Of a stretch of 64,000 nucleotides of DNA, positions 28,627 to 36,175 are shown piece after piece; positions within the stretch are counted from its first letter, which is position 1, and the number at the start of each line of letters is the position of its first letter. Made by a program: the position numbers and the translations under genes. The notes beneath the pieces were generated by a model, which searched no databases, was not told where the DNA came from, and saw nothing but the letters and a program-made list of their open reading frames with translations. The stretch comes from Cerina litoralis. Lineage in GTDB: Bacteria; Bacteroidota; Bacteroidia; Flavobacteriales; Flavobacteriaceae. The DNA lies in the NCBI GenBank assembly GCA_022008415.1, contig JAIRBC010000025.1, forward strand, positions 1-64,000. Direction: 5' to 3'.

Positions 28627-28648
28627 GAAGCACTAGGCCTTGGGTATT

Positions 28649-28918
28649 TTATCGGTCCTTGCCCCGGAGTTCCTTGTTGATCAGGGCCACATATTTTTTC
28701 ATTGCCTCTTCGGGGCTTAAATTTCTCGCCTGGATCAGGGCGTTGGCCTTAAAGGCATTGATCAAAGGTTTTTTGCTGCCAGGATGATTAAAATTATTGT
28801 TCGCAATCTTGTAGTACGCGTATATTTTGAGTAAAAAATCTGCCGGCAATGGATCCGTGAAGTTGTTCACGAATTCCACCGCTTCCTCAAAATCTGTACG
28901 GAGGTTCTTTTTACTCAT
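28649..28918 (-). CDS. Acyl-CoA-binding protein (ACBP)
   Basis: 89 residues, the normal size of a four-helix ACBP. Recognised by DFEEAVEFVNNF, LLKIYAYYKIAN, the lysine-rich KANALIQARNLSPEEAMKKY end. Binds long-chain acyl-CoA esters in the cytoplasm. It is the last gene of the rsfS-ftsH-LUD-cdsA-psd block; its start overlaps the psd stop by 8 bp. That position next to two phospholipid-synthesis genes suggests it feeds or buffers acyl-CoA for membrane lipid synthesis. Confidence 0.9.
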   Translation of the reverse strand: MSKKNLRTDFEEAVEFVNNFTDPLPADFLLKIYAYYKIANNNFNHPGSKKPLINAFKANALIQARNLSPEEAMKKYVALINKELRGKDR

Positions 28919-29576
28919 CTTTTTTTATCAGGGCCGCGATACACGTTTTGGCACCGACCACTTTTTGGTTCAATTTTACGGTAACTGCACTGTCCAACGG
29001 CAAGAACAGATCTACTCTGGAGCCAAACTTTATAAAGCCACAATCATCTCCTTGATGCACGCCTTGTCCGACTTCGGCGTAATTTACGATTCGTTTGGCC
29101 AAGGCCCCTGCCACTTGCCGATATAAAATTTCCCCGAATTTTGGAGTCTTGATAACGACGGTCGTTCGTTCGTTCTCCTCACTCGATTTTGGGTGCCAGG
29201 CCACCAGGTATTTTCCCGGATGATACTTGGAATAGGTTACAAGACCACTTGCTGGATACCGGGTAACGTGAACATTAACAGGAGACATAAATATGGATAC
29301 CTGTACGCGCTTGTCTTTAAAATACTCCTTTTCGTCGACTTCCTCAATTACGACTACCTTACCGTCTACGGGAGCCAGAATTTCATCAAAACTTTTAACT
29401 ACCTTTCTTCTGGGATTTCTGAAAAATTGGAGAATCAATGCCAAAATAATTAGACAAGTGATCTGTATTGCCAACCGGAGCCACGGAATGTCCAGATAGA
29501 AATGGGCCAAAATCACGACTATACAGACAAGAAAAAAGGTCGTTAAGATTATCTTTTGGCCCTCTTTATGAAACAT
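28911..29576 (-). CDS. psd: Phosphatidylserine decarboxylase
   Basis: 221 residues. Decarboxylates phosphatidylserine to phosphatidylethanolamine at the inner membrane. Two hydrophobic segments at about 8-48, then APVDGKVV, SPVNVHVTRYP (conserved His residues) and FGSRVDLFLP near the C-terminus, where cleavage at Gly-Ser makes the pyruvoyl group. The short length fits the psd-A/archaetidylserine-type subfamily common in Bacteroidota. Overlaps cdsA by 11 bp and the ACBP gene by 8 bp, so the three are tightly coupled. Confidence 0.95.
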   Translation of the reverse strand: MFHKEGQKIILTTFFLVCIVVILAHFYLDIPWLRLAIQITCLIILALILQFFRNPRRKVVKSFDEILAPVDGKVVVIEEVDEKEYFKDKRVQVSIFMSPVNVHVTRYPASGLVTYSKYHPGKYLVAWHPKSSEENERTTVVIKTPKFGEILYRQVAGALAKRIVNYAEVGQGVHQGDDCGFIKFGSRVDLFLPLDSAVTVKLNQKVVGAKTCIAALIKKDE

Positions 29577-30372
29577 ATTTAAATATATTTAAAGTTAAGT
29601 AAGCAAAAGGAGCGGCAAAAACCAAACTGTCCAGTCGGTCGAGCATGCCACCGTGACCTGGAAGGATGGCACCGCTATCCTTTACACCTGCCGATCTTTT
29701 AAATTTAGATTCGATCAAGTCTCCAAAACTACCGGTAACAACGATTACCGTGGCCAGTATCATCCATTGGGAAAATGAAATACTGGTTTCGTAGTTAGAC
29801 ATAAAATAGGCCGCGACCATAGCAAAAACATATCCCCCCAAACTTCCTTCTATAGTCTTTTTAGGGGATACACTGGGAAATAATTTATGCCGTCCCAAAC
29901 TTTTCCCCACAATATAGGCAAAGGAATCGTTAACCCAAATTAGGATAAAAATCCCCATTATCAGAATTTTGGCAAACGTGTGATCTTCCTGATATGGGAT
30001 CATGGTCAAAAAAATGCATCCACCTCCAATATAAAATAATCCAATAATGAATTTCTGAAACTCGTTATACAATTTTTCTTTTTTTGAAAAGAGATAGAAC
30101 AACAATGTAAAATTAACCGATATAGTAATGATTATCAAAATATTGATAAGCACTTTATTATGGGTAATGTATATAAAAACCCACCATAAGGCCAAGTAGG
30201 CCAAAAATATGTGGTACCCCCTTAATTTGGTCAGTTTCTTAAATTCGTAAAGGCAGATAAGGCCGAAGGCCATAAAGAGAAAATCGAAGGCATCGGTATT
30301 TAGGAGTACTGCAGATAGCAGCAATACAACATATACGACCCCGGTTATGGCGCGCCTTAAGATTTCTTTCAT
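29566..30372 (-). CDS. cdsA: Phosphatidate cytidylyltransferase
   Basis: 268 residues, multi-pass membrane protein. Makes CDP-diacylglycerol from phosphatidate and CTP, the precursor of phosphatidylserine. Signature near the C-terminus: SFGDLIESKFKRSAGVKDS...LPGHGGMLDRLDS, with LFPSVSPKKTIEGSLGG before it. About seven hydrophobic segments precede. The downstream gene (psd) overlaps by 11 bp; the LUD gene ends 1 bp upstream of the start. Confidence 0.96.
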   Translation of the reverse strand: MKEILRRAITGVVYVVLLLSAVLLNTDAFDFLFMAFGLICLYEFKKLTKLRGYHIFLAYLALWWVFIYITHNKVLINILIIITISVNFTLLFYLFSKKEKLYNEFQKFIIGLFYIGGGCIFLTMIPYQEDHTFAKILIMGIFILIWVNDSFAYIVGKSLGRHKLFPSVSPKKTIEGSLGGYVFAMVAAYFMSNYETSISFSQWMILATVIVVTGSFGDLIESKFKRSAGVKDSGAILPGHGGMLDRLDSLVFAAPFAYLTLNIFKYVS

Positions 30373-30373
30373 T

Positions 30374-30985
30374 TTAGAGGTCTTCCAGAAGTAAAAGATA
30401 TAAATTTTTTGTACTACTTCCGTAGGAAAGGAAATCTTCTTTATTTTCCGCTGTGGATTGAAAGTGTTTTATGGTCGTTATATTGGCGGGAATACTGTTT
30501 TGGTGCCGTTTTTTAATGCTCTTTAGTCCTTCTCCAATAGATTCTACCAACTGACTGGTTGTGGCAAAGACGATAAAATTCTCTGGTAGCTCGCTTAATT
30601 TTTTTTCGTGGAGTTGTTGTGAGCAAACCAGAATGGAACCATTTTGGGCGATGAGATGTTCACAAGTGGTAAAGAATACGTCGCTACTTTTACGTTTGTC
30701 GGTAAAAATTAATTCTTCTTTGGAGAACCTTTCTATCAATCTCCCGTCCATTGCAAAAAAGGGATGATCTTGCCAATTGTTTTCAACTATTATATTTCGT
30801 AGGGCTTCGGAAACTTCGCCAAAGGAATCACAGTACAGAAACTTACCACCATTCTTTTTGAAATGGATCGTAAATTTTTCGTCAACGGGAATATGCAGTT
30901 CGGGCATGTACATTCCTCGGGTTTCCGTGGAATCCCCGGAATTTCCTTTTTTGCCTCCGCCAAAAATATTTTTAAATAGGCCCAT
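30374..30985 (-). CDS. LUD domain protein (LutC/YkgG family)
   Basis: 203 residues, cytoplasmic. Contains the LUD core (FFAMDGRLIERF, DVFFTTCEHLIAQNGSILV, FIVFATTSQLVESIGEGL). LUD proteins include LutC of lactate oxidation, but no lutA/lutB genes are nearby, and this protein lies between ftsH and cdsA as in other flavobacteria. The conserved position suggests a housekeeping role that is not known. The glycine- and lysine-rich N-terminus (NIFGGGKKGNSGDS) is not part of the domain. Confidence 0.87.
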   Translation of the reverse strand: MGLFKNIFGGGKKGNSGDSTETRGMYMPELHIPVDEKFTIHFKKNGGKFLYCDSFGEVSEALRNIIVENNWQDHPFFAMDGRLIERFSKEELIFTDKRKSSDVFFTTCEHLIAQNGSILVCSQQLHEKKLSELPENFIVFATTSQLVESIGEGLKSIKKRHQNSIPANITTIKHFQSTAENKEDFLSYGSSTKNLYLLLLEDL

Positions 30986-31036
30986 TTTAAATCAATTCAC
31001 GCAACTCGTTTTAAGATCAACGTAAAACTTTTCGTT

Positions 31037-33016
31037 TTATTTTTCCAAGGGGGTAGGGGTTGTTTCCTCGTCTTGTATTTCCTGACCTTTTTCATCGAAC
31101 TCCTTTTCGAAGGGTCGTTTTCCGAATATTTTCTCCAAATCGTCCTTAAAGATAACTTCTTTTTCCAGCAGACGTTCCGCCAGTTCGGTCAGTTTATCCT
31201 TGTGCTTTTCCAAAAGCGCTACGGCCCTTACATATTGCTCCTCTATAAGAATAGAGATTTCCTTGTCTATTTTTTGGGCGGTATCCTCGCTATAGGGTTT
31301 GGAGAAGCCGTAATCGGTCTGCCCTGAGGAATCGTAATACGTAAGGTTTCCTATTTTGTCGTTAAGACCATAGATGGTCACCATGGCACGTGCCTGTTTG
31401 GTAACCTTTTCCAGATCGCTCAAGGCTCCAGTGGAAATTTTATTGAATATCACCTTTTCGGCGGCCCTACCCCCGAGGGTAGCGCACATTTCGTCTTTCA
31501 TCTGATCGGGACGAACGATCAATCTTTCTTCGGGCAGGTACCAAGCGGCTCCTAAGGATTGGCCCCTTGGGACAATAGTTACCTTTACAAGCGGGGCGGC
31601 ATGTTCTAGCATCCAGCTCACTGTGGCATGTCCGGCTTCGTGGTAGGCGATGGTTTTTTTCTCCCCTGGGGTAATGATTTTATTCTTTTTTTCCAGACCT
31701 CCAACAATTCTATCCACTGCGTCCAAAAAGTCTTGCTTGGTAACCGCCTTTTTCTCCTTACGGGCGGCTATTAGGGCAGCTTCGTTACACACGTTTGCGA
31801 TATCGGCTCCAGAGAACCCCGGTGTCTGTCGGGCAAGAAAATCCAAGTCCAACGTTTCAGCGGTCTTGATAGGCCGTAAATGCACTTCAAATATCTCTTT
31901 TCGTTCCCTTATATCCGGGAGGTCCACGTATATTTGCCTGTCGAATCTTCCGGCACGCATCAGGGCCTTGTCCAGTACATCGGCCCGGTTGGTTGCGGCC
32001 AATACGATTACGTTTGTATTGGTTCCAAATCCGTCCATTTCGGTCAGCAACTGGTTAAGGGTGTTTTCCCGTTCATCGTTTGATCCGGTGAAATTATTTT
32101 TTCCTCTTGCCCTTCCGATGGCGTCGATTTCATCTATAAATATGATGGCCGGGGCTTTGTCCTTGGCCTGCTTAAAGAGATCGCGAACCCTTGAGGCACC
32201 CACCCCCACGAACATCTCCACAAAATCCGAACCCGAAAGGGAAAAAAACGGCACCTTGGCCTCTCCCGCTACGGCTTTGGCCAACAGGGTCTTACCTGTT
32301 CCAGGAGGGCCCACCAAAAGGGCCCCCTTGGGGATTTTACCTCCCAAGGAGGTGTATTTATCAGGGTGTTTTAAGAATTCAACAATTTCCTCTACCTCTT
32401 CCTTGGCACCTTCCAGGCCTGCTACATCCTTGAAGGAAGTACGGGTATCGGTCTTTTCGTCGAAAAGCTTGGCCTTGGATTTGCCTATATTGAAAATCTG
32501 CCCCCCTGCGCCACCACCGGCACCGCCGGACATTCGCCTCATCAGGTAGATCCATATGCCTATAATGACGACAAAAGGCAGCAAGGACAGAAGTAGATCT
32601 CCCAGCACATTGGACTCCGTGGAAAACTCTACTATGGTGTCCAGATTATTCTCTTTTTTGATCTCGGTAATTTCATTTTGAAATATCTGCAGATCGCCGT
32701 AATCCAGCACATATTGCGGGGTGGCTCCAGGGTTTAGGGAAAAGGGTTGATGTGCCACATCTTGGTGTACTTTCTTCTTTAGGGCTTCTTCCGTTAAGTA
32801 AACCTTGGCCTGTCTGGTGTTGGTGATGATCACTATTTTGGCGACGTCCCCGTTTCTGAGATATTCCTGTAGTTCGGAGGTTGTTGTCTTCTTTGTACTC
32901 GAAAAAGTACTACTGCCAAAATACTGGAAACCCAATAGCAATATGGCGATGATGCCATAAATCCACCATGAACTAAATTTGGGTTTTTTTGGGTTTGTAT
33001 TGTTGTCTTTTGTCAT
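31037..33016 (-). CDS. ftsH: ATP-dependent zinc metalloprotease FtsH
   Basis: 659 residues. Membrane-bound AAA+ protease for quality control of membrane proteins and regulators. Transmembrane helices at about 15-32 and 133-152; Walker A GPPGTGKT near 235; Walker B IIFIDEIDAIG; second region of homology ATNRADVLDKALMRAGRFDR; zinc motif HEAGH near 455. C-terminal tail (EEKDEKG-type, acidic) is longer than in E. coli. A glycine-rich linker (SGGAGGGAGGQIF) follows the second helix. Only 9 bp after rsfS. Confidence 0.98.
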   Translation of the reverse strand: MTKDNNTNPKKPKFSSWWIYGIIAILLLGFQYFGSSTFSSTKKTTTSELQEYLRNGDVAKIVIITNTRQAKVYLTEEALKKKVHQDVAHQPFSLNPGATPQYVLDYGDLQIFQNEITEIKKENNLDTIVEFSTESNVLGDLLLSLLPFVVIIGIWIYLMRRMSGGAGGGAGGQIFNIGKSKAKLFDEKTDTRTSFKDVAGLEGAKEEVEEIVEFLKHPDKYTSLGGKIPKGALLVGPPGTGKTLLAKAVAGEAKVPFFSLSGSDFVEMFVGVGASRVRDLFKQAKDKAPAIIFIDEIDAIGRARGKNNFTGSNDERENTLNQLLTEMDGFGTNTNVIVLAATNRADVLDKALMRAGRFDRQIYVDLPDIRERKEIFEVHLRPIKTAETLDLDFLARQTPGFSGADIANVCNEAALIAARKEKKAVTKQDFLDAVDRIVGGLEKKNKIITPGEKKTIAYHEAGHATVSWMLEHAAPLVKVTIVPRGQSLGAAWYLPEERLIVRPDQMKDEMCATLGGRAAEKVIFNKISTGALSDLEKVTKQARAMVTIYGLNDKIGNLTYYDSSGQTDYGFSKPYSEDTAQKIDKEISILIEEQYVRAVALLEKHKDKLTELAERLLEKEVIFKDDLEKIFGKRPFEKEFDEKGQEIQDEETTPTPLEK

Positions 33017-33025
33017 TATTTCTCG

Positions 33026-33403
33026 TTACTGTTTAAAGCTACTTTCAACTACTGTTATCTTGGCATCGCCCCAAAGTCCTTCTATGTCGTAGAATTCCCT
33101 GATTTGTTTTTGGAAAACGTGCACCACTACATTTACATAGTCCATCAATACCCATTGGGCATTTTCGGATCCCTCCACATGCCAAGGTTTGTCTTTAATT
33201 CCTTTGCTTACTGTTTTTTGGATTGAATTGACTATCGCATTTACATGCGTGTTGGAAGTACCATTACAAATAATAAAGTAGTCACAAACGGTGTTCTCTA
33301 TTTCCCTAAGGTCCAGTAAATTTATTTCGATTCCTTTTACTTCTTCTATACCTTGTAAAATTAAAGTAATTAACCCATCTGGACTAGCCTTTGTTTTCTG
33401 CAT
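33026..33403 (-). CDS. rsfS: Ribosomal silencing factor RsfS
   Basis: 125 residues. Binds ribosomal protein uL14 and blocks subunit joining during starvation. Conserved blocks: DLREIENTVCDYFIICNGTSNTHVNAI, then the WHVEGSENAQWVLMDYVNVVVHVF motif. First gene of the cluster rsfS-ftsH-LUD-cdsA-psd-ACBP; divergent from birA. A -7 box lies 20 bp upstream. Confidence 0.97.
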   Translation of the reverse strand: MQKTKASPDGLITLILQGIEEVKGIEINLLDLREIENTVCDYFIICNGTSNTHVNAIVNSIQKTVSKGIKDKPWHVEGSENAQWVLMDYVNVVVHVFQKQIREFYDIEGLWGDAKITVVESSFKQ

Positions 33404-33422
33404 TCAAAAATTTTGATTTTTG

Positions 33423-33430
33423 CAAAGTTA
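33423..33430 (-). promoter_or_regulatory. -7 box TAACTTTG for rsfS operon
   Basis: On the minus strand TAACTTTG fits TAnnTTTG, 20 bp before the rsfS start. The -33 TTTG is not clear in the T/A-rich upstream DNA. The spacer to birA is only 92 bp, so both promoters must fit within it. Confidence 0.5.
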
Positions 33431-33495
33431 TTGATTTTTTGTTTTTTAACTATTGTTTTTTGCATAAGATTGTATAACCTTACAACGGTTTGCAT

Positions 33496-34227
33496 ATGCA
33501 GATAATCAAACTTAATGCCACGGAATCCACGAATGCCTATTTAAAAAAATTGGCGCTTGTGGAAGAAATGGAAGATTTTGCCGTAGTCGTTGCCCAAAAA
33601 CAGTGGATGGGGAGGGGACAGATGGGCACCAAATGGGAGGCCGAACCAGGTAAGAATCTTACCTTCAGTGTATTGAAAAAAAAATTGGGCCTTTCGGCAA
33701 AAAATCAGTTCTGGTTGAACATGGGTGTTTCCTTAGCCGTAATAGATGCCTTAAACCAATTAAATGTACCCGATTTAAGTATTAAATGGCCCAACGACAT
33801 TCTGTCAGGTCATTTTAAAATAGGTGGGATCCTTATAGAAAACATACTTTCAGGAGCAATGATCCAATCTTCCATAATCGGGATTGGCATAAATGTTAAT
33901 CAGTTGGAGTTTGGCGATCTTCCCCGGGCGTCGTCTTTAAAACTGTTATTAGGCAGGAGCTTTGTTTTAGATGAACTTCTCCATTCCATTATGGGGCATT
34001 TGAGAACCAATTTGGCTCTAGTTTCACAGAGTAAAGGAAATATCCTCTTGTCCTCGTATGAAAATGTGATGTTCCGTAGGAACAAGCCATCGACCTTTAG
34101 GGATGCCCGTGGTCAATTAATTATGGGTTTTATTAAAGGGGTTTCTGCCGATGGCAAACTTTTGGTGCTGTTGGAAGATGATGTTTTAAAGGAATACGAC
34201 CTAAAGGAATTACAGTTGCTGTATTGA
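33496..34227 (+). CDS. birA: Biotin--[acetyl-CoA-carboxylase] ligase
   Basis: 243 residues from ATG 33496. Attaches biotin to carboxylase carrier domains; pyruvate carboxylase at 52-55 kb is one substrate in this window. Motifs: NATESTNAYLK, the biotinyl-5'-AMP loop region QWMGRGQMGTKWEAEPG (variant of GRGRxGxxW), IKWPNDI, KIGGILIE. There is no N-terminal helix-turn-helix, so it is the non-regulatory type. Confidence 0.96.
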   Translation: MQIIKLNATESTNAYLKKLALVEEMEDFAVVVAQKQWMGRGQMGTKWEAEPGKNLTFSVLKKKLGLSAKNQFWLNMGVSLAVIDALNQLNVPDLSIKWPNDILSGHFKIGGILIENILSGAMIQSSIIGIGINVNQLEFGDLPRASSLKLLLGRSFVLDELLHSIMGHLRTNLALVSQSKGNILLSSYENVMFRRNKPSTFRDARGQLIMGFIKGVSADGKLLVLLEDDVLKEYDLKELQLLY

Positions 34228-34294
34228 AACAAGAAAATAGAGAATAGAAAAGAGACGGGAGTTTATGGGTATATCGGCTTGGTCTTTTATTTTT

Positions 34295-34352
34295 CAATTA
34301 ACAATTAACAATTAACAATTAACAATTAACCATTAACAATTAACAATTAACC
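34295..34352. repeat. 7-bp tandem repeat, unit AACAATT
   Basis: About eight copies in a row of AACAATT, with single changes (AACCATT), in the spacer between the converging birA and SRPBCC genes. It is directly followed by GGTTATT-type repeat on the other strand (34370-34391). Confidence 0.9.
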
Positions 34353-34402
34353 TTGACTCTTGAAGCCATAAACTCAGTAACCCAATAACCCAGAAACTTA
34401 TT

Positions 34403-34795
34403 TTATATTTTCTCGAGGTTTCCGGATAAGGTGCCCATAAAATTTGTTATGGGATTCTTTATCATCATTGCCATCATGGCATTGAACTCCCCTTCGAAAC
34501 TTAGAACCACTTGGCTTTCATTTTCGGTTACCGAATCTATATTTGCGGTAAGGGTAAAGGGAAGCTTATCACTGGCAGCCCCGAAGACTATTTTGTGGTG
34601 TGGGTACTGTTCTTTTCGCTTTAGGATTATTTCGGGCATACCTTTGAGGGCAAAAACGAACCTATCCTCGCCCAACACCTCAAATTTACTGATATTTTCG
34701 GGCATGAGGGATTCAAAATTTTTGACATCGAGAAGGAAATCGTAGATGGCTTTGCCACTCTTGCCGATGGTTTTCTTAGGGGTTTCTATATGCAT
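34403..34795 (-). CDS. SRPBCC (START/Bet v1-like) domain protein
   Basis: 130 residues. Single SRPBCC fold: N-terminal strand IETPKKTIGKSGKAIYDFLLDVKNFESLMPE, then alternating strands. Cytoplasmic, binds a small hydrophobic ligand in related proteins; ligand unknown. Four bases separate it from the pyrE stop upstream, so it is co-transcribed with pyrE. This pairing is seen in related genomes from my memory and hints at a conserved but unknown link. Confidence 0.87.
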   Translation of the reverse strand: MHIETPKKTIGKSGKAIYDFLLDVKNFESLMPENISKFEVLGEDRFVFALKGMPEIILKRKEQYPHHKIVFGAASDKLPFTLTANIDSVTENESQVVLSFEGEFNAMMAMMIKNPITNFMGTLSGNLEKI

Positions 34796-34799
34796 ATCA

Positions 34800-35450
34800 T
34801 TATTTTTTACCAGATTGCCATTCGGACGGATTTTCTCTCCATTCCATCAGGGTTTTTAAATGGTCTTCTTTTATATGGCCGCTCTCGGAAGCATGTGCTA
34901 TTAAATGTTCATAGTCGCTCAAGGTATGGAGATCTACACCCTTTTTCTTAAAATTTTCCCTAGCCACTTCAAAACCATAGGTAAAAATTGCTATCATTCC
35001 CTTAATATTGGCATTGCCGGCCAGTAGGGCATCCACGGCATTAAGACTACTTTTTCCCGTACTTATAAGATCTTCTATCACCACTACATTTTGATGCGGT
35101 TCCAAAAATCCCTCAATTTGGTTTTGCCTGCCGTGAGCTTTGGCTTCCGGCCTCACATAAACAAATGGGAGGCCCAAATGTTCGGCGACCAATATACCAA
35201 TGCCAATGGCTCCCGTTGCCACACCTGCAATCACATCGGGGCGTCCGTACAACGTCTCTATATGCTTGCCCATTTCCTCGCGTACGTAATTGCGTACGGA
35301 TGGAAAAGATAGAATTATCCTATTGTCACAGTAGATAGGGGATTTCCATCCGGAGGCCCAGGTAAAAGGATTTTCAGGTTTCAACTTTATTGCATTAATT
35401 TGCAATAGAAGCTCTGCAGTTTTGTTGGCGGTGTCTTTGTTTAAAACCAT
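34800..35450 (-). CDS. pyrE: Orotate phosphoribosyltransferase
   Basis: 216 residues from the ATG complementary to 35448-35450 (MVLNKDTANKTAELLL); a longer frame exists but reaches into the divergent NUDIX gene. Makes OMP from orotate and PRPP. PRPP-binding motif VVVIEDLISTGKSS; substrate loop YVRPEAKAHGRQNQIEG. Divergent from the NUDIX gene with only 7 bp between starts, so each promoter must lie inside the other's coding sequence. Confidence 0.97.
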   Translation of the reverse strand: MVLNKDTANKTAELLLQINAIKLKPENPFTWASGWKSPIYCDNRIILSFPSVRNYVREEMGKHIETLYGRPDVIAGVATGAIGIGILVAEHLGLPFVYVRPEAKAHGRQNQIEGFLEPHQNVVVIEDLISTGKSSLNAVDALLAGNANIKGMIAIFTYGFEVARENFKKKGVDLHTLSDYEHLIAHASESGHIKEDHLKTLMEWRENPSEWQSGKK

Positions 35451-35457
35451 GACGCAA

Positions 35458-36045
35458 ATGTATAAAGTTTTTGTTAATGAGTCTCCGCTGATTTTGACAA
35501 ATAAACTCTCGGATACCACAAATAACAATTATTTTCTATTGAATGGCAGCTCCATCAATGACGCCATCTCGGCCTTGGCAAAAAAAAAGCTCGACATTGC
35601 CTATATCTACCATCCCAACCACGAAGAAATTTTGAGGAAATTTGCAAAAAAGATACCCTTGGTGATTGCAGCTGGTGGTGTTGTGACCAATAAGGAAGGC
35701 AAAGTGCTCTTTATTTATAGGAATGGAAAATGGGACCTTCCAAAGGGCGGGGTAGACAAGGGAGAAACCCTGGAACAGGCGGCGCTAAGGGAAGTGGAGG
35801 AGGAAACAGGGGTTCAAGGCCTTAAGATCGAGAATTTTTTAAAGACCACCTACCATATTTTTAAGAGGAACGGGAATTATAAGCTCAAAGAGGTGCATTG
35901 GTATGCCATGCGTACTTCCTTCAAGGGCGATTTGGTCGGGGAGGCCAGCGAGGGGATAGTGAAAGTAAAGTGGAAAGGCCCCAAAAAAATAAAGAAGGCC
36001 TTGGAAAATTCCTATACCAATATCAAGATCCTATTTAAGGATTAG
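35458..36045 (+). CDS. NUDIX hydrolase
   Basis: 195 residues from ATG 35458 (MYKVFVNESPLILT); ATG 35449 in the same frame overlaps the pyrE start. The Nudix box is complete: GGVDKGETLEQAALREVEEETGV in the middle of the protein (G5xE7xREUxEE). The N-terminal 70 residues form an extra domain that is typical of the flavobacterial family member. Hydrolyses a nucleoside diphosphate derivative; substrate unknown. Converges with the M14 peptidase gene. Confidence 0.93.
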   Translation: MYKVFVNESPLILTNKLSDTTNNNYFLLNGSSINDAISALAKKKLDIAYIYHPNHEEILRKFAKKIPLVIAAGGVVTNKEGKVLFIYRNGKWDLPKGGVDKGETLEQAALREVEEETGVQGLKIENFLKTTYHIFKRNGNYKLKEVHWYAMRTSFKGDLVGEASEGIVKVKWKGPKKIKKALENSYTNIKILFKD

Positions 36046-36175
36046 TTTGTATTCTTTTTTAAAAGTATAAAAACTGATTTAAAATTGTGATGTAAACGGT
36101 CAATGAAACCATTGAATACGTTGAATTTTCAATCTAAGTGGACCTGGATATCGGACACTCTGACGTTTACCGGAC

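Noticed and set aside
31650..32549. 299-codon plus-strand frame opposite ftsH
   Set aside because: Shadow of ftsH; serine- and leucine-rich with no signature.
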